Shown here one piece after another: positions 6,299-13,426 of a stretch of 13,426 bases of DNA. The position numbers and the translations under genes are program-made. How positions within the stretch are numbered: position 1 is the stretch's first letter; each line of letters begins with the position of its first letter. The notes below the pieces were generated by a model. That model made no database searches, was not told where the DNA came from, and saw nothing but the letters and a program-made list of their open reading frames with translations. Source of the DNA: Deferribacteraceae bacterium UBA1873 (GTDB lineage: Bacteria > Chrysiogenota > Deferribacteres > Deferribacterales > Flexistipitaceae); the NCBI GenBank assembly GCA_002338145.1, contig DDHP01000056.1:473-13898 (forward strand). Reading direction: 5' to 3'.

Positions 6299-7363
6299 TC
6301 AACCTTTAAAATTTTGCGGAACATAATCACAAAACGGCTCTTCTTTCATATATGAACCGGAAACCGCATAAGCTCTGGCTCTGCACCCTCCGCAAACATT
6401 TAAATATTTGCAAACACCACATTTGCCTTCATAATCTTTAAAGCTTCTGATATCATTGAAAAGTTTCGATTCTTCCCAAATTTTTTGAAACGACTGCTCA
6501 AAAACATTACCCGCAGACATCGGAAAATACGAACATGGATAAACATCCCCCATTGCAGTAACAAGACAAATTTTTTGCGCTGCTATACATCCCTTACCTC
6601 CCCCAGTGGAGAAACACAAATTACGTCTCGTACTGTCCTTACCCTCAACCTTACTGCGCTCATGCCATATTCTGTAATATTGAGGCGCACAAGTTGGCCG
6701 GACAAGAATATCTTCTTCCTCTCTTTCCATTTCATAGTGCCAGTTTAAAATTTCCTCATAATCCTCTTTGGAAATCAATTCTTTCATAATTTCTTCACCG
6801 CGCCCGGTAGGGACAATCTGAAACATATACCATGCAGTCGCACCGATTTTTTTTGCTAATCTATAAACATTAGGAATGTCATCCTGATTTCGTTTGGTGA
6901 AAGAAGAATTTATAATAAATCTAATACCATGTTTCCTGAAATATTCAGCAGCTTTCATAACTCCATCAAAAGCGCCCTCCTGATTTCTAAAGTTATCATG
7001 TATTTCTTTTGTGGAACCATCCAGACTTAAGGCCACAATTTTTATTCCCGAATCTATTATATCCTTACAAATTTCGTCATTCACAAGCACACCGTTTGTA
7101 GCCAAACACATGCGAAAACCTTTAGAATTTCCGTACTCTGCAATATCAAAAACATCCTTTCTCATCAGGGGCTCACCCCCTGACAGCACAATAACAGGTG
7201 AAGCAAAAGTTTCAATTTCGTCCATGAACTTTCTGGCTTTTTCCAATGTAAATAACCCCTCAGAAGAATCCATCTCCGAAGCAGATCTACAATGTACACA
7301 GCTTAAATTACATTTCTCTGTCAGCTCCCAGGCCATCCATTTTAATTCCCACTTATTCGGCAT
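6299..7363 (-). CDS. Radical SAM/SPASM protein, AhbC/AhbD/NirJ-like
   Basis: 354-aa radical SAM enzyme. The SAM-binding [4Fe-4S] motif is C18-NLS-C22-VH-C25, and SGGEP follows at 61-65. A C-terminal SPASM domain shows the expected seven cysteines (C266, C277, C315, C318, C324, C327, C345) for auxiliary clusters, including CGVCKYLNVCGGCRARAY. The preceding TCAPQYYRI segment and the GDVYPCSYFPMSAGNV pattern resemble AhbD/AhbC/NirJ, which modify the side chains of siroheme-derived tetrapyrroles in alternative heme b or heme d1 synthesis. The substrate cannot be fixed from one gene, and no other heme genes are adjacent; PqqE-like or other peptide-modifying relatives remain possible. Start ATG 7363 with AGAGGT 6 nt upstream. 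No terminator separates it from the rpsT promoter. Confidence 0.85.
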   Translation of the reverse strand: MPNKWELKWMAWELTEKCNLSCVHCRSASEMDSSEGLFTLEKARKFMDEIETFASPVIVLSGGEPLMRKDVFDIAEYGNSKGFRMCLATNGVLVNDEICKDIIDSGIKIVALSLDGSTKEIHDNFRNQEGAFDGVMKAAEYFRKHGIRFIINSSFTKRNQDDIPNVYRLAKKIGATAWYMFQIVPTGRGEEIMKELISKEDYEEILNWHYEMEREEEDILVRPTCAPQYYRIWHERSKVEGKDSTRRNLCFSTGGGKGCIAAQKICLVTAMGDVYPCSYFPMSAGNVFEQSFQKIWEESKLFNDIRSFKDYEGKCGVCKYLNVCGGCRARAYAVSGSYMKEEPFCDYVPQNFKG

Positions 7364-7633
7364 TTTTTACCTCTTAATATTTTATTTGATAAAATATACA
7401 CAACAATAAATATTTTTAAAGAAGAAATTACAAACAAAAAGATTTGAATATGCAAATATGTTCTGCGTATATTATGCAAGGCCTGGCATCCAAAAAAAGG
7501 GTGACACCAAACCTAATTTGTGTTAATAAACATCTTCATAATAATATTTACATTGAAGATATTTTATTACTAAAATGTAAAGTTCAGTCAAATAATTATT
7601 ACAAAGCGATTTCACAGTATCAGGAGGCAATAA
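7364..7633. other. Divergent intergenic region (radical SAM gene / leuS)
   Basis: This 270-bp region carries both 5' ends. For leuS there are two promoter candidates on the plus strand: 7547-7576 and, weaker, TTGAAT (7444-7449), 18 nt, TATATT (7468-7473). For the radical SAM gene only a poor minus-strand pair (TTGTTG, 16 nt, TAAAAT) is visible. I found no T-box features (no specifier stem or T-box sequence) upstream of leuS. Confidence 0.5.
7547..7576 (+). promoter_or_regulatory. Candidate promoter of leuS operon
   Basis: TTTACA (7547-7552), an 18-nt spacer and TAAAAT (7571-7576); each box matches consensus in 5 of 6 positions. It would give a leader of about 50 nt before the leuS ATG at 7634. 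Confidence 0.5.
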
Positions 7634-10192
7634 ATGAGATACGATCACACAAAGATAGAATCCAGCTGGCAGAAGCTTTGGGAAAAACACAAAAGTTACA
7701 AAGTAGAAAAAGATGAAAATAAAGAAAAATTTTACTGTCTTGAAATGTTTCCCTACCCTTCCGGAAAAATACATATGGGACACGTCAGAAACTATGCCAT
7801 CGGTGACGTTTTGGCTAGATACAAAAAAATGAAGGGCTTTAATGTAATCCATCCTATGGGATGGGACGCTTTCGGCTTACCTGCAGAAAATGCAGCCATA
7901 AAAAACAAAATACATCCTGCCAAGTGGACATATTCAAATATAAACTTTATGAAAGAACAGCTTAAAAAACTTGGCCTGTCATATGACTGGGACAGAGAAA
8001 TTGCCACATGTGATCCGGAATATTATAAATGGGAGCAACTCGTTTTTATCAAAATGATGGAAAAAGGCCTGGTTTACAACAAAACTTCCAATGTAAACTG
8101 GTGTGACGACTGTAATACAGTTTTGGCAAATGAACAGGTGGAGGAAGGAAAATGCTGGCGTTGCGGCAATGAGGTTGAGATAAAGGAGCTTGACGGTTGG
8201 TTCTTTAAAATATCTGAATATGCCGAAGAACTTTTGGATTATACATATAAACTTAAGGGCTGGCCGGAAAAAGTCCTTACAATGCAGCGTAACTGGATAG
8301 GTAAATCACATGGGGCAAAAATCAGGTTTCCGGTAAAAGGTTTTGATACTCCTATCGAAGTATTCACGACAAGACCTGATACCGTATATGGGGCTACATT
8401 TATGCTGATTGCTCCGGAACATCCTTTAGCAAAAAAGCTGATTGCCGGCACAGAAAAGGAAAATGAAGGTTTAAACTTTATAAAAGATGTTCTTAAAGAA
8501 GATAAGATAAGCAGAATGGCCGAAGACAAAGAGAAAAAAGGTTTTTTCACAGGTAGATACGCAATGAACCCAATAACAAAAGAGCAAATACCTGTTTATA
8601 TAGGAAACTATGTATTAATGGACTACGGTACGGGAGCAATAATGGCAGTGCCTGCACATGATCAAAGGGATTTTGATTTTGCAAAGGCCTACAATCTGCC
8701 CATAAGAGTGGTAATTCAACCCGAAGGTGAAAATTTAAGCGGAGACACAATGGGTGAAGCATATGCCGGGGAAGGAATTCTTGTGAATTCCGGAGAGTTT
8801 AACGGGTTAGATGTGGAAACTGCTAAGGAAAAAATCACAGAATATTTAAGAGAAAAAGAAGTGGGTGAAAAAACTGTAAATTATAGAATAAAAGATTGGG
8901 GAATCTCCAGACAGAGATACTGGGGGGCTCCAATCCCCGTGGTATACTGTAAAAAATGCGGAGTCGTTCCGGTAAAAAAAGAGGACTTACCCGTAAAACT
9001 CCCCTTAGATGTTGAGTTTACAGGAATTGGTAATCCTTTGGAATCTTCTGAAGAATTTATAAACACAACTTGCCCGCAATGTTCAGCCCCTGCGAAGAGA
9101 GAAACCGACACCATGGACACTTTTGTGGAATCGTCATGGTATTTTATCAGATTTTGCTCACCCAAGTGCAACAATGCCCCTTTTGTCAAAGAAGAAGGAA
9201 ACTATTGGATGCCGGTTGACCAGTACATAGGAGGTGTGGAACATGCAATTATGCATTTGCTCTATGCCAGATTTTTTACCAAAATTCTGAGAGATTTGGG
9301 TTTCATAGACATAGATGAGCCCTTTCAAAATTTACTGACTCAGGGGATGGTATGTAAAGAAACTCATAAGTGTCCGATACACGGATGGCTTTTCCCTGAA
9401 GAGGTTGAAAACGGGAAATGTATCATATGCGACTCTGAAGTCGAAGTGGGCAGAGTGGAGAAAATGAGTAAATCAAAAAAGAATGTTGTGGACCCTGATT
9501 TGCTAATAAAAAAATACGGCGCTGATACTGCCAGACTTTTCAGTCTGTTTGCCGCTCCCCCTGACAGAGATCTCGAATGGAGCGACCAGGGCGTCGAAGG
9601 GTGTTACCGGTTCATAAACAGGATATTCAGGCTCATAACAAAAAACAGCGAAATTTGCAAAACAAATTTAAACGAAAAAAGCGAAGAATCTGATACTACG
9701 AAAGAACTTGAATTTAACCTTCATTCAACCATAAAAAAAGTGACTGAGGATATTGAAACATTTCATCTAAATACGGCAGTTGCCGCATGTATGGAATTCA
9801 CCAATAAGTTATATCAACTGGAAAATAACGTTAACACCGAAACAGAAAAAACACTATTTGCCGAATCTGTAAAAACTCTCCTTGTTCTGCTCACACCTTT
9901 TATTCCACATGTTTGTGAAGAGCTATGGAAAATCACTGGTAACGAAACATTTATTTCAGATCAAAAATGGCCTGAATATGATGAAAAAAAGATAGTAAGG
10001 GATACAACAACTATTGTAGTGCAAATAAATGGGAAAGTCAGAGCAAATCTGGATTTACCCACAGATACCGGTAAAGAAGAAGCCCTGGCTGCAGCAAAAT
10101 CCAATGAAAAAGTACAGAAATATATTAATGGTAAAAATCTTGCAAAGGAAATCTTTGTGCCTAATAAACTTATCAGTCTGGTGATAAAATAA
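7634..10192 (+). CDS. leuS: Leucyl-tRNA synthetase
   Basis: 852-aa class I aminoacyl-tRNA synthetase that charges tRNA-Leu in the cytoplasm. Domains in order: catalytic Rossmann fold with HMGH (47-50, the HIGH signature); a zinc knuckle (C157, C160, C174, C177); the CP1 editing domain with TTRPDT near 243-248 and AVPAHDQRD near 336-344, which hydrolyses mischarged tRNA; a second half of the catalytic core with a leucine-specific insertion carrying further cysteines (CPIHGW...CIICD); KMSKS (610-614); and the anticodon-binding and C-terminal domains. The protein is full length. Strong Shine-Dalgarno GGAGG at 7622-7626. First gene of leuS-lptE-holA; its stop overlaps the lptE start by 1 nt (TAATG). 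Confidence 0.98.
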   Translation: MRYDHTKIESSWQKLWEKHKSYKVEKDENKEKFYCLEMFPYPSGKIHMGHVRNYAIGDVLARYKKMKGFNVIHPMGWDAFGLPAENAAIKNKIHPAKWTYSNINFMKEQLKKLGLSYDWDREIATCDPEYYKWEQLVFIKMMEKGLVYNKTSNVNWCDDCNTVLANEQVEEGKCWRCGNEVEIKELDGWFFKISEYAEELLDYTYKLKGWPEKVLTMQRNWIGKSHGAKIRFPVKGFDTPIEVFTTRPDTVYGATFMLIAPEHPLAKKLIAGTEKENEGLNFIKDVLKEDKISRMAEDKEKKGFFTGRYAMNPITKEQIPVYIGNYVLMDYGTGAIMAVPAHDQRDFDFAKAYNLPIRVVIQPEGENLSGDTMGEAYAGEGILVNSGEFNGLDVETAKEKITEYLREKEVGEKTVNYRIKDWGISRQRYWGAPIPVVYCKKCGVVPVKKEDLPVKLPLDVEFTGIGNPLESSEEFINTTCPQCSAPAKRETDTMDTFVESSWYFIRFCSPKCNNAPFVKEEGNYWMPVDQYIGGVEHAIMHLLYARFFTKILRDLGFIDIDEPFQNLLTQGMVCKETHKCPIHGWLFPEEVENGKCIICDSEVEVGRVEKMSKSKKNVVDPDLLIKKYGADTARLFSLFAAPPDRDLEWSDQGVEGCYRFINRIFRLITKNSEICKTNLNEKSEESDTTKELEFNLHSTIKKVTEDIETFHLNTAVAACMEFTNKLYQLENNVNTETEKTLFAESVKTLLVLLTPFIPHVCEELWKITGNETFISDQKWPEYDEKKIVRDTTTIVVQINGKVRANLDLPTDTGKEEALAAAKSNEKVQKYINGKNLAKEIFVPNKLISLVIK

Positions 10193-10680
10193 TGAAAAGG
10201 TTTCTATTGATATTTACCGGGCTGTTTATCATCGGATGTGGTTACCAGATGGTTGGGCTTGGTGATGCCGGTAACTCTAAATATACTTATCATATTGCAG
10301 ATATTATAAATAATGCAAACGAATCGGATTACAGAAGCATGCTGGATTTGCAAAGCAATTTATTTTTCACCAGATACAATTCCCTGGAAAGTAAAGAAAA
10401 CGCAGACTATGTTTTAAAATTCAGACTTGAAAACGTAGACACCTCCTCTTCTATAAATACAACAACCAACCAGTCTCTGAGAACAGATTTAAGAGTAAAC
10501 CTGCATATTCAGGTGCTGGATAAAAATGGCAACAACATGTTTTCAAAAACATTCACACGCTCAACCTCTTTCACTATTACTAACAATATTTCTACAAACA
10601 GAAGTAACAGAAACGATGCTTTCAACACTACAATAAATGAAATACTGCTGGATTTTAAAAATGAATATGAAAATCAGTAA
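10192..10680 (+). CDS. lptE: LptE-like LPS-assembly lipoprotein
   Basis: 162-aa predicted outer-membrane lipoprotein: a short signal peptide with lipobox IIGC (lipidated Cys at residue 16), followed by GYQMVG. The GYxxxG after the Cys, a central YVLKFRLENVDTSSS region and the position between leuS and holA are typical of LptE, the plug of the LptD translocon that inserts LPS into the outer membrane. Sequence conservation in this family is low, so synteny carries weight. Start overlaps the leuS stop. The reading frame ends about 20 nt inside holA. Confidence 0.82.
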   Translation: MKRFLLIFTGLFIIGCGYQMVGLGDAGNSKYTYHIADIINNANESDYRSMLDLQSNLFFTRYNSLESKENADYVLKFRLENVDTSSSINTTTNQSLRTDLRVNLHIQVLDKNGNNMFSKTFTRSTSFTITNNISTNRSNRNDAFNTTINEILLDFKNEYENQ

Positions 10681-11584
10681 ATATCTTTTGTCCGGAAATA
10701 AAAATTTTCTTGAAGAAAACCTTAGTGAAATTTCAAAAAATATTACGGATGCTGATGAAAATATTTTTTACGCTGACGAAATTGATGAAGAAGAATACTA
10801 TACTGCAATATTTACCATGCCTCTTTTTACTTCGGAAAAGCTCATTGTAGTAAAAAACATAGACAAACATAAAAAGCCATCAGAGCTTTTTGAAAAATCA
10901 GCTTCATCCGAATTTACCATAATATTTTTATCCGAATCCACCAACATTGACAAAAAGATACCTAAGCACATTGTGGATAATTACAAAATCATAAAAGAAA
11001 CAAGAAAGACAAAACCTAATGTAATCAATGAAATCATATCCCTGTTTTCATCCAGGGGATTTAAAATCAGCAGAAATACTGCAGAAGAAATATACGCACT
11101 TACCAATAATGATTTATCTATAGTGAAAAATGAACTGGAAAAAGTGGACATATATTACAAATATAAAAAATTTGAGAAAGAAGAGGATATTCTTAATATA
11201 GTAAGCTCAAGCAGGAACGAATCAGTATTTGTTTTTATAGACAGATATTGTGAGAAAAATTATAAACAAGCCATGAGCCATCTGAACAAACTGATAAACG
11301 CAGGGGAAAATCTGGATATCCTTTATCATATGCTTTTTAAAAGAATTTCCAAAATTTATCTTTATAAAATCAACCCCTCTTTAGTTACAGAACAAACATT
11401 TATTATGAGTAAAATAAAATCAAGTGCCAAAATTTGGGGGGAAAATGAACTTTCTGAAGTCATTAACCTTTTCTGTGAAATAGACTTTAAATCCAAAAGC
11501 GGTTACAGAGATAACACCAGAGGTCTTATGAATTTGGTTGGTTTAATTGCTTCAAATAGCAAACTTTATTCTCAATATCCATAA
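10661..11584 (+). CDS. holA: DNA polymerase III delta subunit
   Basis: Clamp-loader delta subunit, which opens the beta sliding clamp during replication. From ATG 10661 the protein has 307 aa and starts MNMKISKYLLSGNKNFLEEN, the usual beginning of HolA. The family pattern follows: an N-terminal AAA+-like domain without Walker motifs (KLIVVKNIDK...), the LTNNDLSIVKNELEKVDIYY segment, the VFVFIDRY region and a C-terminal helical collar domain. The longer in-frame start at 10637 would add eight residues unlike the family; ATG 10667 is also possible. No strong Shine-Dalgarno is visible, which fits translational coupling to lptE. The 3' end overlaps convergent sfsA by 59 bp, with no terminator visible between them. 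Confidence 0.88.
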   Translation: MNMKISKYLLSGNKNFLEENLSEISKNITDADENIFYADEIDEEEYYTAIFTMPLFTSEKLIVVKNIDKHKKPSELFEKSASSEFTIIFLSESTNIDKKIPKHIVDNYKIIKETRKTKPNVINEIISLFSSRGFKISRNTAEEIYALTNNDLSIVKNELEKVDIYYKYKKFEKEEDILNIVSSSRNESVFVFIDRYCEKNYKQAMSHLNKLINAGENLDILYHMLFKRISKIYLYKINPSLVTEQTFIMSKIKSSAKIWGENELSEVINLFCEIDFKSKSGYRDNTRGLMNLVGLIASNSKLYSQYP

Positions 11585-12218
11585 CATTCCTACACAAAAG
11601 GACATTTACCCCTGATTGCACCGCTTTTCTGTACAAACTGCAATAATCGGAATCTATTTCGTCAGCGCACCTGAACTTTTCCCTGTCTGATTGAATAATA
11701 TAGAGAATGCCCGACTCATAATTATATTTCTTTGCTTCAATCAGCGCTTTTAGATGTTTTTGTCCCCTTTTGGTAACAGCATCGGGAAACATTGCATAGG
11801 TATCATCAAACAATGATACGCTTTTTACCTCCACTAAGTGTTTTTTGCCATTAGCATGAATACAAAAATCTATTTTACTGTCATTAATGGTATATTCCCT
11901 GGTTAACTTCTCATATTCGGCAAAAAAATTAATTTCACCTTGCCTGACGGCATTTTCCACTATTTTGTTTACCTTTATGGTATTTGTATAAATCCATGTT
12001 CCATCAATACAAAATCCTTCTACTGTATATTTCAGTTTTCTTTTGGGGTCATTACTTTTTGAAAAAGCAACCGTTCTGCCTTCTTTTAATAGATTTCGCA
12101 TCGATCCCGTATTGGGATTATGTGCGGTAATAATTTCATCATTATACTGAATATCAATAAAAAACCTTTTATATCTTCTGACAAACTCACCAAAATAAAT
12201 TTCAGGTAAACTAAACAT
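11526..12218 (-). CDS. sfsA: SfsA family DNA/RNA-binding nuclease-like protein
   Basis: 230-aa SfsA homologue. The N-terminal OB-fold part has AHNPNTGSM (32-40). The C-terminal domain shows a PD-(D/E)xK-like site (D117, E130, K132 in HLVEVKSVS) and the family motifs FPDAVTKRGQKHLKAL and IIQSDREKF. SfsA was first linked to sugar fermentation in E. coli; its biochemical role is unclear, and nuclease activity is suggested by the fold. Start ATG 12218 with AAGGA upstream; its own promoter is visible. Its last 59 bases run antisense to the end of holA. Length is normal. Confidence 0.93.
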   Translation of the reverse strand: MFSLPEIYFGEFVRRYKRFFIDIQYNDEIITAHNPNTGSMRNLLKEGRTVAFSKSNDPKRKLKYTVEGFCIDGTWIYTNTIKVNKIVENAVRQGEINFFAEYEKLTREYTINDSKIDFCIHANGKKHLVEVKSVSLFDDTYAMFPDAVTKRGQKHLKALIEAKKYNYESGILYIIQSDREKFRCADEIDSDYCSLYRKAVQSGVNVLLCRNVMDIENKVCYLKQLNQPNS

Positions 12219-12269
12219 GTATTCTTCCTTATCACATTGAAATGTTATTTGTACTTGAAAAAAAAGTTT

Positions 12270-12298
12270 ATTATATTATTTTGATTTTTGCAAAACAA
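12270..12298 (-). promoter_or_regulatory. Sigma-70-type promoter of sfsA
   Basis: On the minus strand, TTGTTT (complement of 12293-12298), a 17-nt spacer and a perfect TATAAT (complement of 12270-12275) lie about 51 nt before the sfsA ATG. The -10 and spacing are ideal and the -35 is moderate (4 of 6). A plus-strand promoter for the divergent transglycosylase gene must overlap this stretch, but I could not place it with confidence. Confidence 0.65.
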
Positions 12299-12344
12299 AG
12301 TGTACATATCCTGATATCTCTATAAATAATAACAGGAGGACTGG

Positions 12345-13031
12345 TTGACAATAACAAAAGGTAGTGCCTTAAAATATTTTTTTATAGTTATTCTTTCTTT
12401 TACATTTATATCCAGTGTATCTGCACATTTTTATGTTTCCTACCAGATACAGACCCTTGAAAAAGCATATCCAGCATTAAAAGAAACATACGCAAAACTT
12501 GACAGTGAGATAAAAAGCAATAATGAAAAAATCTCATTTTACAGCAAAGTTCTAGACATAAAAAATCTTCTGTCAGAACTGAAAATAAATATCAAAAATT
12601 ATTCCAGGACCGACCTGGCTTATACAATTGTCAAAGAGAGCGCAAAGCATAATATAGACCCTTATCTGGTAATAGCACTTATCAGAACAGAAAGTTCGTT
12701 CCGATCACACATAGTTTCTTATAAAGGTGCTGTGGGACTGATGCAGTTATTGCCTAATACTGCTTATTACATATCCCAAAAAGTGAATGAATTGGATTAT
12801 GCAAAAAGAAAAGAACTGTTTGATCCAATTAAAAACATCAAGTACGGCATTAACTATTTTGCATACCTGAAAAATAAATTTAACGGGAATGAGCAGTATG
12901 CAATAATGGCTTACAATTTAGGCCCCACAAACCTCAACAGATACCTGAATAGGGATTATGTGCCTAAATTTTATTACAACCGCGTGATGGCAAATTATAA
13001 ACGTATATTGGAAATAAACGGGCAGATTTAA
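12345..13031 (+). CDS. Membrane-anchored lytic transglycosylase (SLT family)
   Basis: 228-aa peptidoglycan lytic transglycosylase. An N-terminal membrane helix or uncleaved signal lies at about residues 9-30, followed by a predicted coiled-coil segment (IQTLEKAYPALKETYAKLDSEI, about 35-65) and an SLT domain from about 92 to the end. Catalytic Glu is E116 in RTESSF; the motifs GLMQLLP (from 131) and AYNLG (from 189) are intact, as in Slt70/MltC-type enzymes that cleave MurNAc-GlcNAc to the 1,6-anhydro product. The start is TTG at 12345: GGAGG at 12335-12339 lies 5 nt upstream and no other in-frame start fits. Transcribed divergently from sfsA. It could remodel the wall for envelope machines, but no link to the distant gsp genes is shown. 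Confidence 0.9.
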   Translation: MTITKGSALKYFFIVILSFTFISSVSAHFYVSYQIQTLEKAYPALKETYAKLDSEIKSNNEKISFYSKVLDIKNLLSELKINIKNYSRTDLAYTIVKESAKHNIDPYLVIALIRTESSFRSHIVSYKGAVGLMQLLPNTAYYISQKVNELDYAKRKELFDPIKNIKYGINYFAYLKNKFNGNEQYAIMAYNLGPTNLNRYLNRDYVPKFYYNRVMANYKRILEINGQI

Positions 13032-13107
13032 AACAGTTTTTTATAAATTTGTATAAGCAAAAACAAAAATTTATAAAGGGAAATCACTCGGTTTCGTTCC
13101 TCCTTAG

Positions 13108-13162
13108 TAACTACCTCTAAAGTAGGTGGAGAATAACTCCTCACCTACTTTGAGGGAAGTTA
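13108..13162. repeat. Long imperfect hairpin
   Basis: A left arm (13108-13131) and a right arm (13137-13162) pair over about 24 bp, with an uninterrupted core aaagtaggtg/cacctacttt, two or three mismatches in the outer part, a 2-nt bulge and a 5-nt loop. There is no T tract after it, so it is more likely a dispersed repeat unit or RNA structure than a terminator. Confidence 0.65.
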
Positions 13163-13270
13163 ATTGTAATACTTATTCAGCGGTCTTATCCGATAGATAT
13201 TTACACCTTCTACACATAATTGCATATTTATTTAGCATATAGCATTGAGTAAAAGTAGGGGAAGGGGCTA

Positions 13271-13335
13271 AATTACCACCCCCAGTTGAATAAATGGCTA
13301 CGGCATTTAACTGGGCAGGCAGGGCTGGGGGTAGT
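13271..13335. repeat. G/C-rich inverted repeat
   Basis: The arms accacccccag (13275-13285) and ctgggggtagt (13325-13335) pair with one mismatch. Nested inside, cagtt...aaatg and catttaactg (13283-13315) form a second, gapped stem. The base composition differs from the surrounding AT-rich DNA. The cccccag-type arm resembles common dispersed intergenic palindromes; copy number cannot be judged from this window. Confidence 0.5.
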
Positions 13336-13410
13336 AAAATTTATAATGGTTTAATTATTCAAAGCTCTTTAATTGATAAACGAAAAACATTGAACATTGA
13401 ATTAAAACTT

Positions 13411-13426
13411 GAGACCTTTGCATAAT
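13411..13426. repeat. Possible terminus of a mobile element at the window edge
   Basis: GAGACCTTTGCATAAT matches the first 16 bases of the element at 5402 in 13 of 16 positions. It may be the left terminal repeat of a related MITE or insertion sequence that continues past the window. No transposase is visible here. Confidence 0.35.

Larger units (their letters stand above)
13032..13426. other. 395-bp non-coding, repeat-rich region
   Basis: No convincing gene. Its contents, in order, are: an A/T-only inverted repeat (13041-13050/13067-13076, 10-bp perfect arms, 16-nt loop) just after the transglycosylase stop; a long hairpin (13108-13162); a G/C-rich inverted repeat (13271-13335); and a 16-base sequence at the very end resembling the MITE-like termini at 5402-5561. 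The A/T inverted repeat lacks a proper T tract, so I do not call it a terminator. Confidence 0.6.

Noticed and set aside
7364..7633. T-box or leucine leader in front of leuS
   Set aside because: No T-box consensus, specifier stem, leader peptide with Leu codons or terminator/antiterminator pair could be seen.
7444..7716. 90-codon open frame upstream of and overlapping the leuS start (+)
   Set aside because: It has no ribosome binding site, unusual composition and overlaps leuS out of frame by 83 nt; its upstream part carries the leuS promoter candidates.
10637..10660. ATG 10637 as the holA start
   Set aside because: Adds eight residues (MKYCWILK) that read like the lptE gene in another frame; the family start fits ATG 10661 or 10667.
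13032..13080. Intrinsic terminator after the transglycosylase gene
   Set aside because: The 10-bp inverted repeat is A/T only with a 16-nt loop and has no T tract after it.
1..13426. CRISPR array or defence system
   Set aside because: No regularly spaced direct repeats and no cas, toxin-antitoxin, restriction or reverse-transcriptase genes; the repeats present are inverted and singly placed.

Overview
The window is AT-rich, tightly packed chromosomal DNA of a Gram-negative (diderm) bacterium. The diderm call rests on type II secretion pseudopilins, an LptE-like LPS-assembly lipoprotein and a lytic transglycosylase. The AT-rich codon use, the gspG-to-gspN cluster ending in a GspN of the type common in Deltaproteobacteria-like lineages, the leuS-lptE-holA order and an AhbD/NirJ-like radical SAM enzyme make me think of the Deferribacterota (Flexistipes/Deferribacter type). 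That assignment is inference only.

Layout. Positions 1-155 hold a dispersed-repeat type palindromic element. From 342 to 5209 (+) runs an unbroken type II secretion operon, gspG-H-I-J-K-L-M-N: the pseudopilus (G, major; H, I, J, K, minor), the inner-membrane platform (L, M) and GspN. Junctions overlap by 14, 14, 14, 11, 4 and 4 nt; only K/L has a gap, of 18 nt. The secretin, ATPase and GspF are not here. Two bases after gspN comes a convergent tRNA-Arg(CCT) (5212-5285, -) with a near-consensus promoter. A 160-bp MITE-like element with perfect 15-bp terminal inverted repeats (5402-5561) follows, then a small two-helix membrane protein gene (-), rpsT (-, with clear promoter and intrinsic terminator), and a SPASM radical SAM enzyme (-). 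A divergent intergenic region leads to leuS-lptE-holA (+), whose end overlaps convergent sfsA (-) by 59 bp. A divergent region then leads to a membrane-anchored lytic transglycosylase that starts with TTG (+). The last 395 bp are non-coding and rich in hairpins, and the window ends in a 16-bp sequence resembling the MITE termini.

How the genes work together. The gsp genes build one envelope machine. leuS-lptE-holA is a housekeeping operon (leucyl-tRNA charging, LPS transport to the outer membrane, replication clamp loading). rpsT, tRNA-Arg and sfsA are independent housekeeping units. The coding content is familiar. I do not see a clearly novel defence or biosynthetic system. The least explained material is the three repeat islands, the small membrane protein at 5646-5888, and some details of the gsp operon (Ala at the -1 cleavage position of GspH, uniform 14-nt overlaps).
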